From positions 310,001-374,000 of the forward strand of contig JASCOH010000005.1 of NCBI GenBank assembly GCA_029959295.1: DNA of 64,000 nt. The letters run 5' to 3'. Shown here in pieces: positions 1 through 10,474 of the stretch (positions are counted from its first letter, which is position 1; each line of letters opens with the position of its first letter). Made by a program: the position numbers and the translations under genes. Source of the stretch: Flavobacteriaceae bacterium PS02334 (GTDB lineage Bacteria; Bacteroidota; Bacteroidia; Flavobacteriales; Flavobacteriaceae). The notes under the pieces are model-generated. The model was not told where the DNA came from. It saw only the letters and a list, made by a program, of their open reading frames with translations, and did no database searches.

Positions 1-1
1 T

Positions 2-70
2 TCCGATATCAGTCCGATTATCGAGAAAACCCTAGGAAATATTGATGTTCACTTAATTAAACAAGACTAA
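2..70 (+). CDS. C-terminal 22 residues of an upstream gene (partial)
   Basis: An open frame runs from the left edge to a TAA at 68-70 and encodes a tail ending HLIKQD. It stops three bases before the next gene, so the two are probably co-transcribed. I do not recognise the family from so short a tail. Given the NuoL/DabB-like gene that follows, a DabA-type (DUF2309) or PII-like partner is possible, but this is inference from context only. Confidence 0.5.
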   Translation, partial: SDISPIIEKTLGNIDVHLIKQD

Positions 71-73
71 CCG

Positions 74-1942
74 ATGGATTTTATACTTCAATTTTTTATA
101 ATCATTCCTTTGATAGGGTTTGTTATAAGCCTGTTTATTCCTTCAAAAAAGGAAACTGTCATTTCTTGGACGGCCTTTTTTACGGTAGGAATCCACATGT
201 TGGGACTTGTTGCTTTCTTGGTTTTTTGGCTACTAAACGGTCATCCGTATTTGAATTTGAAAGAAATTCCGATTATCAAAACTATTGGTTATGAGTTTTA
301 TATCGATTTTTATTTTGACAAAATCACTGCGGTTTATCTTTTGGTGGGAGCATTTTTGACCTTTTTAGTAACCATTTACAGCCGTTATTATTTACACAGA
401 GAATCAGGATACAAGCGTTTTTTCAACACGATTCTGTTCTTTTATATAGGTTATAATATTGCTGTCCTTTCAGGAAATTTTGAAACTTTGTTTATGGGCT
501 GGGAAATTTTAGGAATCTCTTCCTTCCTTTTAATTGCCTTTTATAGAGACCGATATCTTCCTGTAAAAAATGCTTTGAAAGTGTTTTCGGTTTATAGAAT
601 CGGCGACATCGGATTGATTTTGGCAATGTGGGCGAGCCATCATTTGTGGCACGAAAACATTTCTTTCATGAAACTGCATAACTATGAATTGGTTCACGAA
701 CATCTTTTAGATCACAGTGTCATCGGATTTTTTATTTCGATAATGATTCTAGTTGCGGCAGCTGCAAAATCGGCGCAATTGCCATTTTCATCTTGGTTGC
801 CAAGAGCGATGGAAGGCCCAACGCCTTCGAGTGCTATTTTCTATGGTTCGCTTTCTGTGCATTTGGGTGTTTTCCTTTTATTGCGAACTTTTCCTTTTTG
901 GGAACACCAAGTTGCGGTTCGAATCTTGATCGGAATTTTAGGCCTGACCACAAGCATAATCGCTTCATTAATCGCCAGAGTTCAGTCTTCCATAAAAAGC
1001 CAGATTGCCTATTCTTCGGTTGCGCAAATAGGGATTATCTTTATCGAAGTCGCTTTAGGCTGGGAAGATTTGGCGTTGATTCACTTTGCCGGAAATGCTT
1101 TCTTGAGAACCTATCAGCTTTTAGTTTCGCCTTCTGTAGTAAGCTATAAAATTCGTGAACAGCTTTATAGTTTTGTTCCAAAGCACCATACGATTGAAGA
1201 TTCTTTTCCAAAAAGAGTGGAATATTCTATCTATTTATTGAGCTTGAAAGAATGGAATTTAGAGTCATTCATGGATAATCTAATCCGCAGGCCTTCAAAA
1301 TTCATTGGAAAAAGATTGAGCTTTTTGACCGTAAAAAGATTGTACTTGTTATTTGTCCCGACCTATTTAATCGGACTGTATTTTCTTTTTATAGTAAAAA
1401 ATGCGGCGCCTTCTGTGACGCAATATCTTCCGGGATTGTTTTCAATTATCGGTTTCGTGCTGGTTTTGAAATCTTTCTCTGAAAGAAAAAGTCCGCTGTT
1501 GAGCTGGATGCTTTTGATTGCGAATCATTTCTGCGTAGCCTTGGCGATTTCTTTCAATGAATATTTTTCTTTTCAGGAAGCCATTTTCTACTTAAGTGGC
1601 GTGTCAGTTGCAGGTTTTATTGGTATTCTCTGTCTTGCAAAACTTCGAAAATATGAGAAAAATATAAGTTTGAACCGCTTCTACGGATTGTCATACGAGC
1701 ATCCAAAACTGGCTTTGCTTTTCTTGTTAGTAAGTTTGGCATTGATGGGATTTCCAATCACGACAACCTTTATCGGTGAGGATTTGATCTTCAGCCACAT
1801 TCACCATGACCAATTTATCTTGGCTTATTTCACCGCTTCAAGTTTCATCTTTTCGGGACTTTCTGTAGTACGAATGTATGCTCGACTTTTCCTTGGGCCT
1901 CACCAGAAATCTTATCACGAAATACCTTATAAATCAGCTTAA
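74..1942 (+). CDS. NuoL/DabB-like proton-conducting membrane subunit
   Basis: A 622-residue polytopic protein of the antiporter-like complex I subunit family. The conserved membrane glutamate is seen in GWEILG (E144) and the TM7-type lysine in AAKSAQLPFSSWLP (K232), followed by RAMEGPTPSSA. The usual HALYKAHAF-like stretch is replaced by NAFLRTYQLL, and there are no other nuo genes nearby, which argues against a normal respiratory complex I. Stand-alone NuoL-like proteins of this kind pair with DUF2309 (DabA) in inorganic-carbon uptake, or act in Mrp-type antiporters. The following SulP transporter and porin fit a bicarbonate/anion uptake role, but that is inference. The ATG at 74 lies three bases after the preceding stop. 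Confidence 0.75.
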   Translation: MDFILQFFIIIPLIGFVISLFIPSKKETVISWTAFFTVGIHMLGLVAFLVFWLLNGHPYLNLKEIPIIKTIGYEFYIDFYFDKITAVYLLVGAFLTFLVTIYSRYYLHRESGYKRFFNTILFFYIGYNIAVLSGNFETLFMGWEILGISSFLLIAFYRDRYLPVKNALKVFSVYRIGDIGLILAMWASHHLWHENISFMKLHNYELVHEHLLDHSVIGFFISIMILVAAAAKSAQLPFSSWLPRAMEGPTPSSAIFYGSLSVHLGVFLLLRTFPFWEHQVAVRILIGILGLTTSIIASLIARVQSSIKSQIAYSSVAQIGIIFIEVALGWEDLALIHFAGNAFLRTYQLLVSPSVVSYKIREQLYSFVPKHHTIEDSFPKRVEYSIYLLSLKEWNLESFMDNLIRRPSKFIGKRLSFLTVKRLYLLFVPTYLIGLYFLFIVKNAAPSVTQYLPGLFSIIGFVLVLKSFSERKSPLLSWMLLIANHFCVALAISFNEYFSFQEAIFYLSGVSVAGFIGILCLAKLRKYEKNISLNRFYGLSYEHPKLALLFLLVSLALMGFPITTTFIGEDLIFSHIHHDQFILAYFTASSFIFSGLSVVRMYARLFLGPHQKSYHEIPYKSA

Positions 1943-1979
1943 ATTAAATCAAAAAACAAAATATTAAAATAGAATAACA

Positions 1980-3581
1980 ATGAAACAAAATATAAAATTG
2001 CCACTGCCAAAGGATGGCTTCGCAGGATTAAAAGAGAATTTTTCTTCAGATGCAGTATCTGGATTTATCGTTTTTTTATTGGCATTGCCGCTAAGTTTAG
2101 GAATCGCAAAAGCATCAGATTTCCCGCCTTTGATGGGATTAGTTGCAGCTATTATTGGCGGCATCGTAGTGAGCTTCATGATGGGTTCACACTTGACAAT
2201 TAAGGGACCTGCTGCAGGTTTGATCGTTATCGTTGCCGGATCTGTTGCAGATTTTGGCGGTGGCGAACAAGGATGGCATTTGGCTCTGGGAGCAATGGTT
2301 GTTGCCGGTTTGGTGCAGATTTTATTCGGAGTTTTAAAGATGGGTAAGCTTGCCGATTTCTTTCCGCTTTCTGCAATCCACGGAATGTTAGCTGCGATCG
2401 GTTTAATTATTATTGCAAAGCAAATTCCAGTTTTGTTGGATGTTGATCCTACATTGGCAAAAGGTTTAGGGCCGATTGCTTTGCTTGGTCATATCCCAAC
2501 TTTTATCGCAAATCTTGATCCAAGGGCTACTGCAATTGGAATTGTGAGTTTGGCAATTATGTTAGGATGGCCTTACATTACGAATAAATATATCAAAAAA
2601 ATTCCGGCAGCGTTGGTAGTTTTGTTGATTGCAGTTCCTGCGGAATTGTTGATGAATTTTCAAGAAACGGAACCTGCTTATGCCTTGGTTCACATCGGAA
2701 ATTTGATGGAAAACATCAAAGTAAATGTAAGCTTTGACGGAATTTCACAAACCGGAACTTTTATTAAATATGTAGTAATGTTTGCTTTGGTGGGTACTTT
2801 AGAATCACTTTTGACCGTGAAAGCAATTGATTTGTTAGATCCTTTTAAAAGAAAATCGAACACAAATAAAGACTTGATTGCTGTGGGAGTTGGAAATACA
2901 ATTTCTGCAATTTTAGGCGGATTGCCAATGATTTCTGAAGTAGCGCGTAGTTCTTCAAACGTAAATAATGGTGCAAAAACACGCTGGGCCAACTTTTTTC
3001 ACGGTGTTTTTATCTTAGGATTTGTGCTGTTGGCTTCTCACTTGATCGAATTGATTCCGAATGCGGCATTGGCAGCAATGTTGATTTCTGTAGGCGTAAA
3101 ATTAGCGCATCCAAGAGAATTTGTACATACTTTCAAAATCGGAAAAGAGCAGTTGGCCATTTTCATCGTTACTATTTTCTTCACTATGTATGAAGATTTA
3201 TTGGTAGGTATCGCTGCCGGAATCGTCTTGAAAATGGTCATCCACTTAATTAACGGAACGCCGATCAGCTCTTTCTTTAAAGCGCCGACAGTAGTTTCTT
3301 TTGAAGGAGACCAATATTTAGTAGAGATTAATAAGGCGGCAATTTTTACAAATTTTCTTGGAATCAAGAGGAAGCTAGAGGAAATTCCTTCAGGTTTTGA
3401 TATTATAATTGACTTAAAAAAGACAAAATTGGTTGATCACTCAGTGATGGAAAGTTTGCACCATTTTCAGCACGATTATGAAAATGTAGATAATGGAACG
3501 GTAAAAATCATCGGACTTGAGAAACATAAACCGCTTTCAGGGCACGAGTTCGCAGGAAGAAAATCAGTTCAGGGAGCTTAA
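1980..3581 (+). CDS. SulP family anion transporter with STAS domain
   Basis: A 533-residue inner-membrane transporter. The N-terminal part has the SulP core (VSGFIVFLLALPLSLGIAKA near residue 27, then a glycine-rich GLVAAIIGGIVVS segment). The last ~100 residues form a STAS domain (FDIIIDLKKTKLVDHSVMES). SulP members carry sulfate, bicarbonate or other anions. The coupling to a DabB-like gene 37 bases upstream favours bicarbonate, though the substrate cannot be read from sequence. A strong hairpin terminator follows directly. Confidence 0.9.
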   Translation: MKQNIKLPLPKDGFAGLKENFSSDAVSGFIVFLLALPLSLGIAKASDFPPLMGLVAAIIGGIVVSFMMGSHLTIKGPAAGLIVIVAGSVADFGGGEQGWHLALGAMVVAGLVQILFGVLKMGKLADFFPLSAIHGMLAAIGLIIIAKQIPVLLDVDPTLAKGLGPIALLGHIPTFIANLDPRATAIGIVSLAIMLGWPYITNKYIKKIPAALVVLLIAVPAELLMNFQETEPAYALVHIGNLMENIKVNVSFDGISQTGTFIKYVVMFALVGTLESLLTVKAIDLLDPFKRKSNTNKDLIAVGVGNTISAILGGLPMISEVARSSSNVNNGAKTRWANFFHGVFILGFVLLASHLIELIPNAALAAMLISVGVKLAHPREFVHTFKIGKEQLAIFIVTIFFTMYEDLLVGIAAGIVLKMVIHLINGTPISSFFKAPTVVSFEGDQYLVEINKAAIFTNFLGIKRKLEEIPSGFDIIIDLKKTKLVDHSVMESLHHFQHDYENVDNGTVKIIGLEKHKPLSGHEFAGRKSVQGA

Positions 3582-3589
3582 TATTTTAA

Positions 3590-3635
3590 AAAAAGGAATC
3601 TTTTCAGTTTATCTTATATGATTTGATTCCTTTTT
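3590..3635 (+). terminator. Rho-independent terminator after the SulP gene
   Basis: AAAAAGGAATC (3590-3600) pairs perfectly with GATTCCTTTTT (3625-3635), a U-rich 3' arm just after the SulP stop. It separates the transporter pair from the porin. Confidence 0.8.
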
Positions 3636-3735
3636 AATAATTATCCTCTGAATAATTTACATATAAATATAAAAAAAATATAAAAGTTGCGAGTTCGGCT
3701 TTTGATGTAGTACTTGCAATCTAAAACAATATCCG

Positions 3736-5100
3736 ATGAAATCATTAAAATTTATAGTAGCCTTATTTGGGCTAGGACTGTTTCTTGTGCCTCAAAATTC
3801 ACAAGCGCAAGAAAAACCTGCGACTGATTTAACAGCAAAACCTGCGGATCAAACGCCAGCAAAACACGAATTTTGGAAAGATAGGAAAGTATATTTAAAC
3901 GAAGATGGTTCAAATTATCTGAAATTTACAATGCTGTCGCAAGTTTGGGTAAGAAACCAAGAATACAATCCGGGAACGACAATTTTTGATACGCCCAAAA
4001 GCAGTGGTACTGACATTGGAATCCGCAGATTTAGAATCCAAATGTATGGGCAATTGACAAATGAGGTTTTTATTTATAGCCAAATCGGGGAGAACAATTA
4101 CAATAATATTTCCGATAGAAAACAAGGGTTTTTCATCCACGATGCAACTGGAGAATATGCTTTAGACAAAGAAAAATTATCACTTGGAGCAGGACTTTCT
4201 GGTTGGACAGGATTGTCCCGTTTTTCTTCTTCTGGCGTAGGATCTTTGATGGGAATCGACGGGCCTCTGTTTTTAGAAACAACAAATGACGTTTCAGATC
4301 AATTTGTTAGAAAATTATCGGTTTATGCCAAAGGAAAATTGGGCAAATTCGATTATCGTATTGCAGTCGCACAGCCAATGGCGATTCAAAAAAGCACGGC
4401 AACTTTGGCGGTTGGAAGCAATTCTAGTTTTTCAACAAGACCTCCAGAAGCGCAATATAATGGTTATTTCCAATACCAATTCAAGGATCAAGAGTCAAAC
4501 TTGATTCCATATGCGGCTGGTACTTACTTGGGAAAAAAGACAGTTTTTAATGTAGGTGCTGGAATTATTTACCAAAAAGATGCGATGTGGCATAAAAATG
4601 TGGCGAATGACACGATTACTTCTGACATGCTTCACTTGGCTGCGGATGTTTTCTATGATGCGCCAATCGGAACAAAAGGCGAGGCGGTAAGCTTCTATGG
4701 AAATTTCACGCATTATGATTTCGGACATAATTATATCAGAAACACGGCACCGATGAATCCTGCGAATGGAAATAATGACGCGACGGTTTTAAATGGAGGC
4801 GGAAATGGTTATCCAGCTTATGGAACAGGGAATGTTTTGTATGCTCAAATAGGCTATAAATTCAAGGAAAATTTGATTGGAAAAACTACCCTGATGCCTT
4901 ATGCAGCGATTCAGCATGCGCATTATGAAAGATTGAAAGAAGACATGAATTTTTATGATGTGGGTGTCAACTGGCTGTTGGCAGGACAAACTTCAAAATT
5001 GACGGTTTCTTACCAAAACCGCCCGATATACAATACTGCAGGAGATTTAACTGACCACAAAGGTGCGATAGTTGCACAGTATCAGGTTTCCTTCAATTAG
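3736..5100 (+). CDS. Outer-membrane porin (beta-barrel)
   Basis: A 454-residue secreted protein with a Sec signal peptide (hydrophobic FIVALFGLGLFLVP, then cleavage near SQAQ). The mature part is rich in alternating aromatic/polar strands such as RRFRIQMYGQLTNEVFIYSQ and ends in QVSFN, as expected for a large barrel of the phosphate-selective OprO/P-like porin group. It has its own 150-base upstream region after the SulP terminator. A tandem terminator pair follows. It probably provides outer-membrane passage for small solutes, perhaps the anion handled by the neighbouring transporter; the substrate is unknown. Confidence 0.75.
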   Translation: MKSLKFIVALFGLGLFLVPQNSQAQEKPATDLTAKPADQTPAKHEFWKDRKVYLNEDGSNYLKFTMLSQVWVRNQEYNPGTTIFDTPKSSGTDIGIRRFRIQMYGQLTNEVFIYSQIGENNYNNISDRKQGFFIHDATGEYALDKEKLSLGAGLSGWTGLSRFSSSGVGSLMGIDGPLFLETTNDVSDQFVRKLSVYAKGKLGKFDYRIAVAQPMAIQKSTATLAVGSNSSFSTRPPEAQYNGYFQYQFKDQESNLIPYAAGTYLGKKTVFNVGAGIIYQKDAMWHKNVANDTITSDMLHLAADVFYDAPIGTKGEAVSFYGNFTHYDFGHNYIRNTAPMNPANGNNDATVLNGGGNGYPAYGTGNVLYAQIGYKFKENLIGKTTLMPYAAIQHAHYERLKEDMNFYDVGVNWLLAGQTSKLTVSYQNRPIYNTAGDLTDHKGAIVAQYQVSFN

Positions 5101-5136
5101 ATTTTTTTGGTTTTTTTATTGGTTGATGATTGAAAG

Positions 5137-5164
5137 ATCCGGAGTGTGAGGCTCCGGATTTTTC
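5137..5164 (+). terminator. Terminator of the porin gene
   Basis: ATCCGGAG (5137-5144) pairs with CTCCGGAT (5152-5159), followed by T residues. It lies 37 bases after the porin stop. Confidence 0.8.
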
Positions 5165-5170
5165 TTTACA

Positions 5171-5202
5171 AAAAAAGGGAGCAAATAGTTGCTCCCTTTT
5201 TT
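5171..5202 (-). terminator. Terminator of groEL
   Basis: AAAAAAGGGAGCAA (5171-5184) pairs perfectly with TTGCTCCCTTTTTT (5189-5202) around a 4-base loop. It lies just downstream of the groEL stop on the minus strand, and the A-rich left arm supplies the U-tract. It could work in both directions between the convergent porin and groEL. Confidence 0.85.
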
Positions 5203-5225
5203 AATATATATAATTGAAATGAATA

Positions 5226-6866
<1,641 letters not shown>

Positions 6867-6900
6867 TTATTTTGTTTGAAAGAATTTTAAAGTTCAACTT

Positions 6901-7176
6901 TTAGATAATCGCAAGAATATCGTCTTCTCTCATGATCAAGTAATCTTTTCCTTCCAATTTTAATTCTGTTCCAGCATATTTCCCATAAAGTACTGAATCT
7001 CCAACTTTAACGGTCATTTCGTGGTCTTTTGTTCCGTTTCCTACAGCTACAACGGTTCCTTTTTGAGGTTTTTCTTTGGCAGTGTCAGGAATGAAAATTC
7101 CAGATGCCGTTTTTGTTTCTGCAGCAACCGGTTCAACCAAAACGCGGTCTGAAAGAGGTTTAATGTTTAAAGCCAT
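6901..7176 (-). CDS. groS: Co-chaperonin GroES
   Basis: A 91-residue GroES with the typical [20 protein letters not shown] mobile loop and the C-terminal [12 protein letters not shown]. It caps the GroEL cavity. It is first in the groES-groEL operon. The upstream region shows no clean TAnnTTTG box; the preceding secG unit is closed by a strong terminator, so groES needs its own start signal. Confidence 0.97.
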   Translation of the reverse strand: MALNIKPLSDRVLVEPVAAETKTASGIFIPDTAKEKPQKGTVVAVGNGTKDHEMTVKVGDSVLYGKYAGTELKLEGKDYLIMREDDILAII

Positions 7177-7266
7177 AATTATAAATTTAGGTTATATGTA
7201 TATTTATTTGTTGCTTGAATTAGTCAGAAATTATGCCAATTGAAATTTATGACATTTTAGGCAAAA

Positions 7267-7299
7267 AAAAATGCCAACATCTGACGTGTTGGCATTTTT
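7267..7299 (-). terminator. Terminator of the secG transcription unit
   Basis: AAAAATGCCAACA (7267-7279) pairs perfectly with TGTTGGCATTTTT (7287-7299), a 13-bp stem with a 7-base loop and flanking A/T tracts. It lies 20 bases beyond the secG stop and separates it from groES. Confidence 0.85.
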
Positions 7300-7318
7300 T
7301 TTAAATATGTTGGAATGA

Positions 7319-7690
7319 CTATTTTGTAGTATCTGCTGCAGTTGGCTGAGCAGTTGTAGCTGCAGGAGCTGGCTTTTGTGCTGCAGGAGCTGCTGTTTCT
7401 GTTTTTGGCGCAGGAGCTGCAGCTGTACGATCAATGATTTTTGATCCGCTGTCTCCAAAAGTTCCTGTGAAGCTTAAGCTAGACAATAAAATCAAAACGA
7501 TTAATAATGTAGCCAATGTCCAAGTGCTTTTATCAAGAAAGTCAGTAGTTTTTTGAACACCACCCATTTGACCGCCACCACCAAGTGTAGATGACAAACC
7601 GCCTCCTTTAGGGTTTTGTACCATAATAACTACTACCAATAGAAAACAAACTATCGTGATTAAAACTAAAAAAATTGTAAATGTGCTCAT
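7319..7690 (-). CDS. secG: Preprotein translocase subunit SecG
   Basis: A 123-residue membrane protein. SecG features are the first membrane helix followed by MVQNPKGGGLSSTLGGGG, and the second helix LATLLIVLILLSSLSF. The C-terminal ~40 residues are an Ala/Pro/Lys/Thr-rich extension (AAPAPKTETAAPA), longer than the compact proteobacterial SecG and of low complexity. It assists SecYEG-mediated export. The start lies 3 bases after the TPR gene stop, so the two are translationally coupled. Confidence 0.93.
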   Translation of the reverse strand: MSTFTIFLVLITIVCFLLVVVIMVQNPKGGGLSSTLGGGGQMGGVQKTTDFLDKSTWTLATLLIVLILLSSLSFTGTFGDSGSKIIDRTAAAPAPKTETAAPAAQKPAPAATTAQPTAADTTK

Positions 7691-7693
7691 TGC

Positions 7694-8587
7694 TTAATTA
7701 TTGTTACTTTGTTGTAATATCTTTATATCTAAAATTCGGTCTGCAAAGAAATGATTTTTTTCTGGATATTTCAAAATTAATATTTCATAAGCTTGAATTG
7801 CTTTATGATATTTTTTCTGTTCCAAGTAAACTTTAGCTAAAGTTTCTGTCATTAAATAAGAAGTATCAGAAGAACTTCGCTCTGGAATCACTGAAATCGG
7901 GGTGTTTTTGACTGGAGAAATTTTTGGATTGGCCTCGATGAATTTATCAATGATCTCAATTTTTTTCTTTTTTTCTAAATCATTTTCTGAAATTTCTTCA
8001 CTTTTTATTTCCTCAGAAGGATTTTCATCTCTAGTAATTGGTTTAAAACTTGCCAATTGCAACCATTCTTGAAAGGAATGTTTCTCTTCAGAAGAAAAAT
8101 CTAGCGGTTTTCCGATTTCTAATTTTTGGATTGCAGTTTCTGAAGCGGTTTCTTCTTTTATTTCTGGCGTAATTTTTTCTTCCGTAGGAGTTGCTTCCTT
8201 AATAGAAGTCAGAATCGATTGTTCTAACGAATCAACTTTTGGCTTTTCAGCAACAACTTCCGGTTCTGGACGGATAATTTCCATTCCGTGAACTTTTATG
8301 TCGTTAATTTTAGCTTCTTTTTCATCGAAAAAAGCTTTTTGGATTGCCATGAAATTCTGAGACGTGATAAATTCAAATAAAACGCTTCTGTCTGTTGTGT
8401 GAGCTGCCGTTACTTTCAGTTCACTATTGTATTTAAAGCTGTTTTGGTTATACAACCCTTTTAAATACAAGGCGCGAGCACTTTGAAAATACGGAAATTC
8501 TTCCATGATTTTTTCCAAAGAAAGCGTATGCTTGTCATTGACAGCATTCGGGCGATTAATTAAGGATGTATATAAATTTGAATTCAA
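7694..8587 (-). CDS. TPR-containing protein of unknown function
   Basis: A 297-residue protein with no signal peptide or membrane segment. The N-terminal ~110 residues are globular (EEFPYFQSARALYLKGLY). The middle is acidic and probably disordered. The C-terminus holds one recognisable TPR unit (TLAKVYLEQKKYHKAIQAYEILILKYP). Translation appears to use TTG: an in-frame TAA lies just upstream and the next ATG would remove 27 conserved-looking residues. It sits between lptE and secG in one co-directional run, so a link to envelope or export function is plausible, but no specific role is claimed. Confidence 0.8.
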   Translation of the reverse strand: MNSNLYTSLINRPNAVNDKHTLSLEKIMEEFPYFQSARALYLKGLYNQNSFKYNSELKVTAAHTTDRSVLFEFITSQNFMAIQKAFFDEKEAKINDIKVHGMEIIRPEPEVVAEKPKVDSLEQSILTSIKEATPTEEKITPEIKEETASETAIQKLEIGKPLDFSSEEKHSFQEWLQLASFKPITRDENPSEEIKSEEISENDLEKKKKIEIIDKFIEANPKISPVKNTPISVIPERSSSDTSYLMTETLAKVYLEQKKYHKAIQAYEILILKYPEKNHFFADRILDIKILQQSNNN

Positions 8588-8603
8588 AATTTAAAGCTTT
8601 TAA

Positions 8604-9110
8604 TTACCATTTTGCCAAAGAATCATTGAAAACGTCTTGCGTAATTCGGGCATAAATTTCTTCTATCGCAGTAGTCAGTCTTCCGCCAACTAATTGCTCT
8701 GTTCCTGGGAAATCATAAAAAAATGAATATCTTTTTTCAAAATTATCATCCTCTTTTTTCGTGTTTACAAATCTTACGTTCACAGAAATCGTCAATCTGT
8801 TTTGTCCCGCTCTTTGGTCGGCAGTTGCCGCCATTGGAGAAATTCTATAATCTGTAATTTCACCTTCATAAATTAAATCGCCTCCAGAATTTGTCAAGCT
8901 AAGATTTGTCTGGTTTTGGATTAAGTTTTGTAAAGCTTGCGTGAAAGTACGCTCAATCCCTGGTTCAATAAGTTCTGCACTGTTTTGGAAATAATTTACT
9001 TGAAAAGTCTTTGCGTCAATTTTTCCAGTTCCAGTAAAATTATAAACAGAACAACTATTGAAAGTTGCAATAATTACAAATACTAAGGCTAATTTTTTTA
9101 AAATATTCAT
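8604..9110 (-). CDS. lptE: LptE-like LPS-assembly lipoprotein
   Basis: A 168-residue lipoprotein: basic N-terminus, hydrophobic LALVFVIIATF and lipobox FNSC (Cys20). The mature part has the LptE signature pattern: YNFTGTGKIDAKTFQVNYF near the start, a segment LTNSGGDLIYEGEITDYRIS, then TISVNVRFVN strands. LptE plugs the LptD barrel that inserts LPS into the outer membrane. It lies 21 bases after the sigma-54 activator, in the same direction, and is followed by the TPR and secG genes. Confidence 0.85.
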   Translation of the reverse strand: MNILKKLALVFVIIATFNSCSVYNFTGTGKIDAKTFQVNYFQNSAELIEPGIERTFTQALQNLIQNQTNLSLTNSGGDLIYEGEITDYRISPMAATADQRAGQNRLTISVNVRFVNTKKEDDNFEKRYSFFYDFPGTEQLVGGRLTTAIEEIYARITQDVFNDSLAKW

Positions 9111-9131
9111 ATATAAATATTGTATAATTTA

Positions 9132-10391
9132 TTACAGATCAAACTGCTTGATTTTTCGATATAAAGTTCTTTCAGAAATCCCTAATTCGTCTGCAGCAGC
9201 TTTTCTTTTTCCTTTGTTTTTTTCTAAGGATTTTTTGATCAGCTCAATTTCCTTTTCTTCTAATTTCAGAATTTCTTCTTCTTCAACGGTTTCTGCAAAA
9301 GTAAAATTGTCATCATGTTCTTCAAAATCGTCTTCTTCTTTTTTCTGGTTTGAAATATAAGAAACTCTCGGCTGTTCTTCAAAATCAATTTCACTGTCCG
9401 GCGGATTGCTTCCGTAGATTTTTTGAATCAGATTTTTATTGGTTTCTTGCACTTTGGAACTTCCGTTTTGCATCAATTCCATCGTCAATTTTTTCAAATC
9501 GTTCAAGTCGCTTTTCATGTCAAAAAGCACTTTGTAAAGAATTTCTCTTTCGGTACTGAAATCACTTTCGCTTTTCTTATCCTTAATTACAGAAGGCAAA
9601 TTGCTTCCTTCAGCAGGCAAATAAGATTGTAACGTTGCTACAGAAATGTCTCTGTTAGTTTCCAAAACCGAAATTTGTTCCGCCACATTTCGCAATTGAC
9701 GGATATTGCCACTCCAACGAAATTGCAATAAAAATTGAACCGCATTATCGTCTAATTTTATCGGAGGCATTTTATATTTGTGAGCAAAATCAGAAGCGAA
9801 TTTTCTGAAAAGCAAGTGAATATCATCTTTTCGATCTCTTAACGGAGGAAGCGGAATGTCAACCGTGCTCAAACGATAGTACAAATCTTCACGGAATTTT
9901 CCTTTTTCGATAGCATCAAACATATTTACGTTTGTTGCCGCCACAATACGAACATCCGTTTTTTGAACTTGGGAAGAACCTACTTTGATAAATTCTCCAT
10001 TTTCCAAAACACGAAGCAAGCGAACTTGCGTTGTCAAAGGCAATTCTCCAACTTCATCCAAGAATATTGTCCCGCCATCGGCTACTTCAAAATAACCTTC
10101 ACGTGTGGAAGTTGCCCCAGTAAAAGCACCTTTTTCGTGTCCAAAAAGTTCACTGTCAATGGTTCCTTCTGGAATGGCGCCACAGTTTACGGCAATATAT
10201 TTTCCGTGTTTTCTATGTGAAAGCGAATGGATAATCTTCGGAATACTTTCTTTTCCGACACCACTTTCTCCCACTACCAAAACCGAAATATCCGTTGGTG
10301 CAACCTGGATTGCTTTTTCAATCGCACGATTCAATTTCGGGTCGTTCCCGATGATTTCAAATCGCTGTTTTATGGCCTGAACTGATTCCAT
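9132..10391 (-). CDS. Sigma-54-dependent transcriptional activator without receiver domain
   Basis: A 419-residue bacterial enhancer-binding protein. The AAA+ core begins almost at the N-terminus: Walker A GESGVGKES, the sigma-54 contact loop GAFTGA, Walker B GGTIFLDEVGEL and the RDRKDDI segment. The C-terminus is a Fis-type helix-turn-helix (GKRKAAADELGISERTLYRK). There is no response-regulator or other sensory domain, so its activity must be controlled at expression level or by a partner. Between AAA+ and HTH lies an acidic linker of ~120 residues. It precedes lptE, which suggests a tie to envelope functions. Confidence 0.92.
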   Translation of the reverse strand: MESVQAIKQRFEIIGNDPKLNRAIEKAIQVAPTDISVLVVGESGVGKESIPKIIHSLSHRKHGKYIAVNCGAIPEGTIDSELFGHEKGAFTGATSTREGYFEVADGGTIFLDEVGELPLTTQVRLLRVLENGEFIKVGSSQVQKTDVRIVAATNVNMFDAIEKGKFREDLYYRLSTVDIPLPPLRDRKDDIHLLFRKFASDFAHKYKMPPIKLDDNAVQFLLQFRWSGNIRQLRNVAEQISVLETNRDISVATLQSYLPAEGSNLPSVIKDKKSESDFSTEREILYKVLFDMKSDLNDLKKLTMELMQNGSSKVQETNKNLIQKIYGSNPPDSEIDFEEQPRVSYISNQKKEEDDFEEHDDNFTFAETVEEEEILKLEEKEIELIKKSLEKNKGKRKAAADELGISERTLYRKIKQFDL

Positions 10392-10404
10392 AATTTATTT
10401 TTTA

Positions 10405-10463
10405 AACACAGATTTCACGAATTTTAACAGATTTAATTTGTGCTAATCTGTGAAATCTGTGTT
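10405..10463. repeat. Intergenic inverted repeat (ACAGATTTCAC family)
   Basis: AACACAGATTTCAC (10405-10418) is perfectly inverted at 10450-10463 around a 31-base centre that itself carries ACAGATTT and AATCTGT. It fills the gap between miaB and the sigma-54 activator. Sequences of this type recur in intergenic DNA of Flavobacterium genomes; I call it from recollection of that pattern plus the perfect symmetry. Confidence 0.7.
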
Positions 10464-10474
10464 GAAATTTATTT

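Noticed and set aside
7177-7260. CIRCE operator before groES
   Set aside because: No TTAGCACTC-type inverted repeat is present in this stretch.
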